Below are positions 24,568 to 32,541 of a DNA stretch of 53,001 nt, piece after piece. The DNA lies in NCBI GenBank assembly GCA_025934635.1, contig JAICWX010000015.1, positions 1-53,001 of the forward strand. Reading direction: 5' to 3'. A program made the position numbers and the translations under genes. Numbering within the stretch: position 1 is the stretch's first letter; each line of letters starts with the position of its first letter. The notes under the pieces are model-generated. The model was not told where the DNA came from. It saw only the letters and a list, made by a program, of their open reading frames with translations, and did no database searches. The DNA comes from Streptosporangiaceae bacterium (lineage in GTDB: Bacteria > Actinomycetota > Actinomycetes > Streptosporangiales > Streptosporangiaceae).

Positions 24568-25518
24568 TTAGGCGAGGCCGCGGCGCAGCGCCTCGTAGCG
24601 GCGGGTCCAGATCCGCTCGGCCAGCGGGGACTGCGGCGCGAACACCTCGGCCGCGTGGTACGCGCCCGGGTTGACGTGCAGCTCGGTCGGGACGCCGGCC
24701 TGCATGAGGCGCTGGGCGAACGCGATGTCCTCGTCCCGGAACAGGTCCACGGTGCCGACGTCGATGAACGTCGGCGGGAGGCCGGACAGGTCCTCGCAGC
24801 GGGACGGGGCGGCGTACTGGTCGGGCTTGCCGTCGCCCAGGTACCACTTCCAGGCCTCGATGTTGCCGTCGCGGTCCCACAGCCCGATGTCGGTGATCTC
24901 GTGGCTGGAAGGGGTCTCGTTCCGGTCGTCGATCATCGGGTAGATCGGCATCTGGAAGCGGATCGGCGGGCCGCCGCGATCGCGGGCGAGGAGCACGGTG
25001 GCGATGGTGAGGCCGCCGCCCGCGCTGCCGCCGTAGACGGCCAGCCGGTCCGGGTCGAAGCCGAGCTCGGTGGCGTGGGCGGCCATCCAGACCAGGCCCG
25101 CGTAGCAGTCCTCGACCGGCGCCGGGTGGGGGTTCTCGGGGGCCAGGCGGTACTCGACGGAGACCACCACCGCGTCGACGTGCTCGCAGATGGCGCTCGC
25201 GACCGGGTCTTCTTCCTCGATGTTGCCCAGGATCATCCCGCCGCCGTGGATGAAGTAGATGCCGGGCAGCGTCCCGGTGGCGTCCACCGGCCGGTAGATC
25301 CGCACCCTGATGTCGGGCGCGCCTTCGGGACCGGGAACCGTCCGGTCCTCGGCGGCGACGTTGGGGTTGGGCGGTACTTCCAGGGCGCTCAGCAGCTGCG
25401 CCACCGCGGCCCGGCGCTCGACGATGTCGGGGATCGTGTTGAAGCCGCCGGGGATCGCCTGCTGCAGCAGGTCCAAGGGTTCGCGGACATCCGGGTCAAT
25501 GAGATCACGACGGGACAT
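24568..25518 (-). CDS. alpha/beta hydrolase (HSL-type esterase)
   Basis: This is a 316-residue serine hydrolase of the hormone-sensitive-lipase family. The oxyanion motif HGGG is at 91-94 and the nucleophile S165 in GGSAGGG; D258 (VDLF) and H288 (GAYH) complete the triad. There is no signal peptide, so it is cytoplasmic. GAGGAGGG precedes the ATG at 25518. It faces the Baeyer-Villiger monooxygenase remnant 15 bases away. In intact clusters such a pair opens cyclic ketones (ketone to lactone to hydroxy acid), so this is probably the surviving half. The 275 bases upstream to 25793 hold no clear gene, only a short protein-like stretch near 25710-25780. Confidence 0.92.
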   Translation of the reverse strand: MSRRDLIDPDVREPLDLLQQAIPGGFNTIPDIVERRAAVAQLLSALEVPPNPNVAAEDRTVPGPEGAPDIRVRIYRPVDATGTLPGIYFIHGGGMILGNIEEEDPVASAICEHVDAVVVSVEYRLAPENPHPAPVEDCYAGLVWMAAHATELGFDPDRLAVYGGSAGGGLTIATVLLARDRGGPPIRFQMPIYPMIDDRNETPSSHEITDIGLWDRDGNIEAWKWYLGDGKPDQYAAPSRCEDLSGLPPTFIDVGTVDLFRDEDIAFAQRLMQAGVPTELHVNPGAYHAAEVFAPQSPLAERIWTRRYEALRRGLA

Positions 25519-25793
25519 GAACCCTCCTCGCTGAGGACCGATGCGGAATGCACCGTTGGTAGTGATCAGTCCACATCAAGGGGCCCGGACAGGTCAATGG
25601 GAGCGGTCAGCGCACTCGCGAGGTACGCCGGGCGTCCGGCCCCGCCGGACTCGGAGCCGGAAGGAGCCCAGGTCATGCCCGACGAGACAACGACGGCGGG
25701 TTCCCTGACGAGAGCCCGGCCGAGGTCCGCTACCCGCGCTCGAAGCAGGAGGAGCAGGGATACGGGCTTGTCCGTGTTGGTCTAGCGATCTGG

Positions 25794-25998
25794 TCATGTG
25801 ACTGGATCGCCGGATGCTGATACCAGGCGGGCTTCGTAGGCGGTGATGACGAGCTGGACTCGGTCGCGGGCCCCGAGTTTGGTGAGCAGGCGCGCCACGT
25901 GGGCTTTGACGGTGGCCATGCTGATGAAAAGGTGGCCGGCGATCTCGCTGTTGGACATGCCGCGCCCGATGAGGGTAAGCACCTCGCCGGCCGCGATG
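25794..25998 (-). pseudogene. C-terminal remnant of a LuxR-type response regulator
   Basis: The minus-strand frame from about 25998 to TCA at 25794 reads EVLTLIGRGMSNSEIAGHLF, then ISMATVKAHVARLLTKLGAR and ends in ASGDPVT. This is the complete LuxR/NarL helix-turn-helix of a two-component regulator. The receiver domain is gone; upstream of EVLTL the sequence turns at once into the FtsX permease remnant on the other strand. No start codon of its own is credible, although an ATG at 26063 is in frame. Confidence 0.82.
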
Positions 25999-26010
25999 TG
26001 CTGCCTGACC

Positions 26011-27306
26011 GGGATCGCGGCGTTGCTGCCCGCGCTGCGGGCGGGCCGGCTGAGCGCGGTCACGGCGATCGCGGCCGGGCGCGCGCCGCGTGCCGGCCGT
26101 GGCTACGCCGCGCACCGGGTGCTGGGCAGGCTGCCGCTGTCCCGTCCGGTCACGATCGGGCTGGCGGGCCCGTTCGCGCGCCCGGCGCGCACCGCCGTGA
26201 CGCTGGCCGCGGCCGGGCTCGGCGCGGCCGTTGTGACCTTCGCGGTCGGCCTGAATACCTCGCTGAACCTGGTACAGGAGGGTACGCACCTGACGAACAC
26301 CGTGCAGGTGCGCCTCATCAGCGTCAACGTCTGCGGCGCGGCAGGCGGGCAGCCCATGCTCGGCCCTCCCCAGCAGCCGGGCCAGGGCCTTACTGCCCGG
26401 CAGCAGAACACGATCCAGGCTGCCGTCCAGGCGCAGCCGCAGACGCTGCACTCGGCGGCCGAGGCGGATGTCCAGGTCACCGTGGCCGGGCCGGCGAAGC
26501 AGGTTCAGGTGACCGCGTTCCGCGGCGATGCGGCCTGGACCGGCTATCCCGCGATCAGCGGGCACTGGTATTCCGGACCGGATCAGGTCGACGTACCCCA
26601 CCACTTCCTCACCGCCACCGGCACCGCTGTGGGCGACATCATCACCATCGACTTCGCAGGCCGGCAGATCCCGGTCCGCATAGTCGGCGAGATCTTCACC
26701 ACCGACCTGCTGATGATCACTGACTGGCAGACCCTGGCGAACGCTGACCCCGGGCTCGCTCCGGACCAGTACGCGGTCGGACTGCGGGCCGGCACCTCGG
26801 TATCGGGGTACCGGGCGGCACTGCTGCCCGAACTCGGGCCCGACCTTGCCGTCATCCTCAGCGCATTCGGCGTCAGCACGCAAATCCTGACCATGATCGC
26901 CCTGATCAGTGCCCTTACTGTGCTACTTGCGATCACGGCCGCCCTCGGCGTACTCAGCACCGTCGTCATGCAAACCAGGGAGCGCATGCACGACATGGGG
27001 GTATTCAAGGCGATCGGGATGACACCGAGACAGGCCATCACCATGGTGGTGTGCTGGGTCGCGGGAACCGGTCTCGCCGCAGGCGCGCTCGCGGTCCCAG
27101 CCGGAATCGCGCTGCACCGCTACGTGCTGCCCGTCATGTTCGCCGCGGTCGACACCGGCCTGCCAGCCAGCTTCCTCAACGTCTACAGCGGCTGGGAGGT
27201 CACCGGGCTCACCCTGGCTGGGCTGGTGATCGCAGGAACTGGAGCGCTGCTCCCCGCAGGATGGGCCGCCAGGACCCCAGCCGCATCCGCGCTGCGCGCC
27301 GAGTGA
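26011..27306 (+). pseudogene. N-terminally truncated FtsX-family ABC permease
   Basis: Homology begins near 26011 with GIAALLPALRAGRLSAVTAI, the end of the first FtsX domain, and continues through a large extracytoplasmic part and a second FtsX domain (VLLAITAALGVLSTVVMQTR, KAIGMTPRQAITMV) to TGA at 27306. About 430 residues remain of the ~800 expected. The upstream part of the open frame (25843-26010) is antisense to the LuxR remnant. A shortened protein could still be made but would lack the first membrane segments. The ABC ATPase partner is absent. Confidence 0.78.
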
Positions 27307-27325
27307 CCGCCCGGTAATAATCCAC

Positions 27326-27550
27326 GTGCATCCGTTCCGCGAGGGCAATGGGCGAGCGCAGCGTGCCCTCTTCGGGCAGCTCGCCCGTGACGCCGGATTC
27401 ACGCTTGCCTGGCAGTACCTTGATCCCGTCCGCAATGTCGAGGCCTCAGCCGCGATCATGCGCGGTGACCCCGAACCGATGCGCGAGATGCTCGACGCGC
27501 TCATCAGGGACAGTACTGACCACATCACATCTGCACGACGCCAGGCCTAG
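27326..27550 (+). pseudogene. C-terminal remnant of a Fic-domain protein
   Basis: The frame opens with HPFREGNGRAQR, the Fic active-site motif (HPFxxGNGR), and goes on for about 60 residues to TAG at 27550. Intact Fic AMP-transferases are about 200 residues or more; the helices ahead of the motif are missing, since only a few codons upstream there are other-frame remains and the FtsX stop. It is most likely inactive. Its nearness to other broken genes fits a deletion-prone accessory spot. Confidence 0.8.
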
Positions 27551-27560
27551 GCCTTACAAG

Positions 27561-27620
27561 CTGTTTTCGCAGTTCAACGGCTATATCTGCGAATGCCGCC
27601 ACTGCCCGAAGTGTCAGCGA
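27561..27620 (+). repeat. left copy of ~60-bp imperfect direct repeat (HNH-like remnant)
   Basis: Aligned by hand with 31449-31508 it matches at 46 of 60 positions. In the same frame it encodes LFSQFNGYICEC and PKC, as does the other copy (LFLQLKGYICEC, PKC). The two copies are in the same direction and flank the MntA-HepT / 2OG-oxygenase segment. Confidence 0.6.
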
Positions 27621-27682
27621 TAATCACACAGGTTGGCAGCTCGGCCTCCATCCGGAGCGCGGCCTCGCACGAACCAGGCAGG

Positions 27683-28129
27683 CTAGCCACGGGGCTGGCG
27701 CGGCGGCTCGGGCTGGGCCCCGGTGACGTAGGCCGCTATCTGATGCACGAAGTCCTCAAGGTCGCCCAGGCTCTTCAGCCTGTCGACGACTACTGAGTCA
27801 TCGACCTCGATGTAGTCATGCACGAGTACGTTGCGGAACCCGACGGCCTTGCGCATCGAGACGGCCAGCTCGGTTGTAAGAACCCCGTGTTTTCCGAGCA
27901 GCCGCACGGCGTCGCCGTTATCAGCGGGGGGTCCCCAGCCTTCTGTCGCGCAGATATGCTGCGCGACATCGACGCAAGCCTCAATGGCGGTAACGAAGGT
28001 GTACTTCACGCCGCGCAGCCAGATAAGATCCTGCCGGCGTTCCTGGCTGGCCCCGGCTTCCTGCCGGAGTACGGCAGTGTCGTCGGCAATGCTCCGGAGC
28101 AGCCGCAGGACGCGATCTTCGTCTACCAC
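27683..28129 (-). CDS. hepT: HepT-like HEPN ribonuclease toxin (DUF86)
   Basis: This is a 148-residue all-helical HEPN protein. The RNase motif RX4HXY is exact: R99, H104 and Y106 in RNVLVHDY. HepT toxins cleave RNA until the partner MntA adds AMP groups to the motif tyrosine. The start is GTG 28129, three bases after the stop of the mntA-like gene, which is the standard operon order (antitoxin first). An Arg/Pro-rich tail (QPEPPRQPRG) is extra. It belongs to the accessory island between the two HNH-like repeats. Confidence 0.88.
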   Translation of the reverse strand: MVDEDRVLRLLRSIADDTAVLRQEAGASQERRQDLIWLRGVKYTFVTAIEACVDVAQHICATEGWGPPADNGDAVRLLGKHGVLTTELAVSMRKAVGFRNVLVHDYIEVDDSVVVDRLKSLGDLEDFVHQIAAYVTGAQPEPPRQPRG

Positions 28130-28132
28130 GTG

Positions 28133-28543
28133 CTAACCGTGCCTTCCGGTGACACTGGCCGCGAACTCCCGGTGCGCGCGGGTGATGCGCGGGAGCTCGT
28201 CGAAGTAAATCTTCCTGGTGGTTGCCTCCCACCGGACCCGGCTGACGGGATCATCATCAAAGAGGAGCCTGCCGCGTGCCGCTACCCGCCCGGCCAGTTC
28301 CAGCGGCGCATGGTCGAGTACCAGGAGGTCCACGCCAGGCGGCATCAAGATGTCGAACGCGTTCGGCGGCTGGCCGCCGAAGTACGCCGCGATGTCGATG
28401 TCCGAATCCGGACGGTACTGCCCAGAGGCGCGACTGCCATGCAGGTAGGCGAACCGTGCCCCGGCGCTCCTGAGCACGGCAGCGGACTCCGCCATCACCT
28501 CTGCCGCCCTGGCTTCATCCATCTCCCCAGTCTGGCAGATCAT
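28133..28543 (-). CDS. mntA: MntA-like nucleotidyltransferase antitoxin
   Basis: This is a minimal nucleotidyltransferase of about 136 residues. The motif GSX10DXD is exact (GSRASGQYRPDSDID, metal-binding D48 and D50), followed by the third-strand VDLLVLDH. In the MntA-HepT type VII system this enzyme AMPylates the HEPN toxin. Start: ATG 28543 is used here; an ATG at 28522 (MDEARAAEV) is equally likely from family length, but GGGGAG directly abuts it. It is co-transcribed with hepT. Confidence 0.88.
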   Translation of the reverse strand: MICQTGEMDEARAAEVMAESAAVLRSAGARFAYLHGSRASGQYRPDSDIDIAAYFGGQPPNAFDILMPPGVDLLVLDHAPLELAGRVAARGRLLFDDDPVSRVRWEATTRKIYFDELPRITRAHREFAASVTGRHG

Positions 28544-28960
28544 TAGTTCTTTAAACCGAATGACCACGCTTTGCGAGACCGCTTGTGCCGGTGACGCGGA
28601 TGCCTGGAAGCCATAAAAGACATCTCTGCGATCTTCCCAGGTCAACGCGCAAAGTCCGTATCGAGCGGTACGATGTCGATTTTGGTGCCCCGGAGGAACC
28701 GGCCGGCAACATCCTGTCCGACAGGCCACAGCCTGGCTTCGATGACGATGCCCAGCTCGACACGAATGGCGGCGGCAGGCATCAGCCGGACAAGCGCTCC
28801 CTCCAAGTGGCCCGCGAGTTCATCGTTCCCCGGCTCGCCGAGGAGGCGCTCATCGGCGGATACCTGCTGTTTCCGCAGAAGCGTCTCTGGTCGTTGAGGA
28901 CGGCTCTATACAGTGGCGCTCAGAAGTACTGCGTTCTCCAGGGATGGCGGGGAGGTGGCC
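28544..28960. other. intergenic region upstream of mntA and the 2OG oxygenase
   Basis: This 417-bp divergent region has no gene I can defend. A start-less minus-strand open frame (28642-28905, ending TKIDIVPLDTDFAR) looks protein-like and could be another gene remnant; no family is recognised. Promoters for the two flanking genes should lie here, but none is clear. Confidence 0.35.
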
Positions 28961-31321
28961 ATGGCGATCCCGGCGCGTGACCGGCTGGCCAGGACGTTGC
29001 GCGGGGACGCGAAGTCCGCGTTCAGCGTGGAGCTGACGGCAGGAGCGGACGACCTGAGACTGGAGGTCGAGGGCTTCGGGGCCGTCACGTTCCCGGTGAC
29101 GCCCGCGCGGGCCCGTAAGCTTGTCAGCCTCGGGCGGCCGGCCCGGTTCGGCCGCGGCGAGGAGACGCTGACCGACGCAGACGTCCGCGACACGTGGGAG
29201 ATCCCGAAGCATCTCGTCCGCGCGCAGTGGAACGACGCCGCGCTGAAGGTCATCCTTGCGACGGTAAGAGAAGAGCTGGGGCTTCCGAACGCTGCCGGAC
29301 TGACCGCCGATCTTCACTCCCTGCTGGTGTATGAGCGGAACCAGCACTTCCTCGCCCACCAGGACTCCGAGAAGGACGACTCGATGGTCGGGACGCTGGT
29401 GGTGACGCTACCGTCCAGGTACACCGGCGGTGAGCTGATGGTGGGGCATAACGAGGAGTGGAAAGCGTATCGGGGGTCGATGACAGCGCTGTCGCTGGTC
29501 GCTTTCTACGCCGACTGCCGTCACGAGGTCCTCAAGGTGCAGTCGGGATACCGGATCACGCTCACATACAACCTGCTCCTGCACGGCGACACCAGCCGTC
29601 CGGAGGGCGATGAGAGGACCATCGCCGAACTGGCGGGCCTGCTGCGCGGGCATTTCAGGACGCCAGTGCCGCGTTATTATGGCGGCCCCGCGGTTGGCCC
29701 GCCGAGTCGGCTCATCTACCTCCTCGACCACGAATACACTACGCGTGCGCTGACCTGGACCCGGCTGAAAGGCGCTGACGGAAGCCGCGTGTCCCTGCTG
29801 CGGTCCGCGGCCGGGCGGGCAGGCTGCGAGGCAGTCCTCGCGCTTGCCGAGATCAAGACGACGCACAGCGCGTTCGAGGACGACTACGACGACTACGGGC
29901 ACGGGCAGCGTTGGGAAGAGGACGAAGACGAGGAGTACGACGAGGGCGGCGGCGACGCCCAATACGAGATTCAGGAGCTGATCGACACCGAAGTAACCCT
30001 CACCCACTGGACCGGGCCGGATGGCAGCCGCCTGGAAGAGACCTCACTGCCGGTCGGCGGTACCGAAGTCTGCGCCTCGACCCCGACCGGTGACCTCACG
30101 CCCTACGAGTCGCAGTACGAGGGCTACATGGGCAACTGGGGCAACACGCTGGACCGCTGGTACCGGCGGGCGGCGGTCGTCGTGTGGCCCCGCGAGCAGG
30201 CCTTCGCGAACCGCGCCGAAACCTCGCCGGCCTGGGCTCTTGACGAGATCGCGGCGATGGCCTCATCAGGCGGTGTACCGGACGCCCGGACCGCCGCAGC
30301 AACGCTCGCGCCGTTCTGGGACAGCACCGTGCAGGCCCGGACGCCGGAGCAGACCGGCAGGATCCCCGGGCTCTTCGGCAAGGCACTGCGGGCGGCAAGC
30401 GCGGTGGCGGACGCGGAGACCGCGGCGATGCTGCTGCGCCCGTTCCGCGTTGAGGACCTGACCGGTGCCCACGCTGACTCGTTCGGGAACGTCGTCAGCG
30501 GCTACGGCGAGCAGTGGACGGCGGGCCTGCTGCGGACGTGGTCCGGCGGGCGGCAGCATGCGTGGGCATACGGCGGCGGGCAGGAACGGCAGCAGTGGGT
30601 GGCGGACCAGCTGTCCAGCCTGTGCTCGGAGCTGCACGCCGTGCACAGCGCCGGCGCGGTGACCGCGCGGCGGCTGCTTGGCCTGGCGTGGGAGCGGATC
30701 GGCCAGGACATCGGCGCGGCACTTGCATCACCGACACCCAGCTACCGCGACAAGGAACTCACCGACCTGGGCACGCCGGTCGCCTCAGTGCTGACGGCCG
30801 CCGCCGCGATCGGGGCGGGCAGGACACGAGACACAGTTTCTGGGTATATCCGACAGCAAGAAGACGCGGTGACCGCGCTGGAGATGGCCGCACTGCGCGC
30901 CGCCGCAGAGCTGCCCCCGGACAGCGCACCCGCCGACGCTGGCTTCGGCGGCCTGGCCGCCGACTGCGCGGCACGGCTGCGCGCTCGGCTCGCCCGTCCG
31001 CAGCGCGCCCCCGGCGACTGGTCGATCAGGCTGCCCGCTGGCGGCTGCATGTGTGACCTGTGCGGTACCCTCCGCGTGTTCCTGGAAGACCCGGGCCGGC
31101 GGACGTTGGAGTGGCCGCTCGCCAAGCAGCGCAGGCAGCATATCCACTCCCGGATCGACGGCGCTGAACTGCCCGTCACCCACATGACCAGGCGGCAAGG
31201 CAGGCCTTATACGCTTGTCCTGACCAAGACCGACGCGCTGTTCGCCCGCGACCAACAGGCGCGGGTCAGGGACCAGGCGGATCTGGAGTGGCTCGCGGCA
31301 ACGTGGGATCTTCCGGTGTAG
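28961..31321 (+). CDS. large 2OG-Fe(II) oxygenase (prolyl-4-hydroxylase-like domain), uncharacterised
   Basis: This is a 786-residue cytoplasmic protein. The dioxygenase domain spans about 100-210: iron ligands H133 and D135 (HQDSEKDD) and H188 (CRHEV), and R198 (SGYRITLTYNL) for 2-oxoglutarate. An acidic low-complexity stretch (DYDDYGHGQRWEEDEDEEY) lies near residues 305-330, then a long helical region without a family I know. Near the C-terminus is CMCDLCGTL, a possible zinc site, and a basic tail. The start 28961 has GGAGG five bases before it. It sits beside MntA-HepT within the repeat-flanked island; a protein- or nucleic-acid-hydroxylation role in defence or stress is a guess. Confidence 0.8.
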   Translation: MAIPARDRLARTLRGDAKSAFSVELTAGADDLRLEVEGFGAVTFPVTPARARKLVSLGRPARFGRGEETLTDADVRDTWEIPKHLVRAQWNDAALKVILATVREELGLPNAAGLTADLHSLLVYERNQHFLAHQDSEKDDSMVGTLVVTLPSRYTGGELMVGHNEEWKAYRGSMTALSLVAFYADCRHEVLKVQSGYRITLTYNLLLHGDTSRPEGDERTIAELAGLLRGHFRTPVPRYYGGPAVGPPSRLIYLLDHEYTTRALTWTRLKGADGSRVSLLRSAAGRAGCEAVLALAEIKTTHSAFEDDYDDYGHGQRWEEDEDEEYDEGGGDAQYEIQELIDTEVTLTHWTGPDGSRLEETSLPVGGTEVCASTPTGDLTPYESQYEGYMGNWGNTLDRWYRRAAVVVWPREQAFANRAETSPAWALDEIAAMASSGGVPDARTAAATLAPFWDSTVQARTPEQTGRIPGLFGKALRAASAVADAETAAMLLRPFRVEDLTGAHADSFGNVVSGYGEQWTAGLLRTWSGGRQHAWAYGGGQERQQWVADQLSSLCSELHAVHSAGAVTARRLLGLAWERIGQDIGAALASPTPSYRDKELTDLGTPVASVLTAAAAIGAGRTRDTVSGYIRQQEDAVTALEMAALRAAAELPPDSAPADAGFGGLAADCAARLRARLARPQRAPGDWSIRLPAGGCMCDLCGTLRVFLEDPGRRTLEWPLAKQRRQHIHSRIDGAELPVTHMTRRQGRPYTLVLTKTDALFARDQQARVRDQADLEWLAATWDLPV

Positions 31322-31448
31322 CGGAGGATCCGGCTTGTCTCGCCTGGCCTCCTCTTGGAGGATCCGCATCTGCGCTGCCACATCAGCAAAGACGGCTTCC
31401 CAGCCGCGAGAACATGCACCTCTCGCAGTGCACGGCATCGCCGCCGAT

Positions 31449-31508
31449 CTATTTCTGCAGCTCAAAGGATATATCTGCGAGTGCGGCCAAAGTCCGAAGT
31501 GTCGGCAT
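31449..31508 (+). repeat. right copy of ~60-bp imperfect direct repeat
   Basis: Partner of 27561-27620 (46 of 60 bases alike by hand alignment, same strand, same frame). It forms the first part of the HNH-endonuclease remnant at 31449-31628. Confidence 0.6.
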
Positions 31509-31628
31509 GATCATTGGCTGAAGGAGCAGGCGAAGTGGACCGCGGAACAGCTTCCCGGCGGGACGTTCCGGTGGACGACTCCCTCCGGGAGGAGCTACAC
31601 CACCGAACCCACCCGCTACCCGATCTGA
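31449..31628 (+). pseudogene. C-terminal remnant of an HNH endonuclease (DUF222/13E12 type)
   Basis: The frame ends CRHDHWLKEQAKW, FRWTTPSGRSYTTEPTRYPI and TGA at 31628, the hallmark C-terminus of actinobacterial DUF222-HNH proteins. About 60 residues remain of ~400-500. The earlier part of the open frame back to 31335 does not look like the family. The usual NLAPLC segment is replaced by GQSPKC, which is shared in part with the left repeat copy. Confidence 0.72.
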
Positions 31629-31652
31629 ATCCGGCCGCCTAAGCCAGATGCC

Positions 31653-32459
31653 TCAGGCGATGCGGCCGTAGAACAGTTCCTGGGTCAGACGGCTGAGCTT
31701 CATGCCCGGGCGTTCGCCGTAGGTCAGCACCGAGTTGATCCGCGGCCGCCGGCCGCTGACCGAGGTGACCCGGTGCAGGGCGTGCTGGCCGCGGAAGACC
31801 GCCAGCGTGCCCGGGCCGGTAGGCAGCCGGACCACGCTGCCGGGGTCGCCCAGCAGGACCTTCTGCACGCCCGGGTAGTTCTGGTCGTGCTCGTCGCGCA
31901 GGCCGGGGCAGTAGTCGAAGTCACCGCCCGCCTCGGACTCGGTGTACATCACGGTGACCGAGAACTCGCTGTTGTCGAAGTGCCAGCCGAGCTCGTCGCC
32001 GTCCTCGAAGACCGCGATCTCCAGGGCGTCCAGCGGGTCGGCGCTGCGGTAGAGCACCGGCTTGCCCAGCATCGCGGCGATGAACGCGGTCAGGTGGTCG
32101 GACTCGTAAAGCCGCCGTATCGGCGCCCCGGCCGGGATCAGGTCATAGGCGATGGCCTTCTTGGCCGAGTGCTGCATGAGCGCCCGGGGATGGTCGGCGC
32201 CGGCCGAGTCGTCCGGGGTCTCGAAGTAGACGGTGTGGGACTGGTCACTGGCCCACGCGCGGTCCGACAGACGCGCGGACTCGGCGATCATCTCAGCTAC
32301 GGCGGCCGGTGTGAGAAACCCGTCGAGCTGGGCGACGCCGCGGTCGCGGAGCTGGTCCCGGCAGGCCTGCACCAGGGCACGGTATTCGGCGCTCCCGGGC
32401 TCATTGACCGGGTAACGCCGCAGGTCGACAACGTCCTCGTACACGCTTGTGATCGTCAT
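31653..32459 (-). CDS. 2OG-Fe(II) dioxygenase, BesD/ArpA-like amino-acid hydroxylase
   Basis: This is a 268-residue cupin-fold oxygenase. H160 and D162 (GWHFDNSEF), H229 (ALHRVTS) and an Arg in RRPRINSVLTY form the iron and 2-oxoglutarate site; ESEAGGDFDYCP is typical of the family that includes the free-amino-acid halogenase BesD. Halogenases have Gly in place of the Asp (HxG); here the Asp is kept, so hydroxylation rather than chlorination is predicted. Start: ATG 32459 fits family length; an ATG at 32471 is in frame, and neither has a clear ribosome site. It diverges from a LysR regulator, which is likely its control. Confidence 0.85.
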   Translation of the reverse strand: MTITSVYEDVVDLRRYPVNEPGSAEYRALVQACRDQLRDRGVAQLDGFLTPAAVAEMIAESARLSDRAWASDQSHTVYFETPDDSAGADHPRALMQHSAKKAIAYDLIPAGAPIRRLYESDHLTAFIAAMLGKPVLYRSADPLDALEIAVFEDGDELGWHFDNSEFSVTVMYTESEAGGDFDYCPGLRDEHDQNYPGVQKVLLGDPGSVVRLPTGPGTLAVFRGQHALHRVTSVSGRRPRINSVLTYGERPGMKLSRLTQELFYGRIA

Positions 32460-32541
32460 GAATACGAGCATCGCAGCGATTGATCCATTAGGCCAATTCC
32501 GATTACTGGTGGTTTTAATTAGCGTTGCTTATGCTTAGTGA
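32460..32541. promoter_or_regulatory. AT-rich divergent control region with LysR-type site
   Basis: This 82-bp gap is markedly AT-rich for the window. The run ATTAGCGTTGCTTATGCTTA (from about 32518) contains repeated GCTTA/TTAGC-type half-sites of the kind bound by LysR regulators, just before the GTG of the LysR gene. Confidence 0.35.

Noticed and set aside
25594..26883. Minus-strand frame across the LuxR/FtsX junction
   Set aside because: It runs out of frame with the LuxR helix-turn-helix and is antisense to FtsX; translation is compositionally biased and motif-free.
31335..31448. Longer HNH protein starting near 31335
   Set aside because: The translation before 31449 has no resemblance to DUF222-HNH proteins and lacks a ribosome site.
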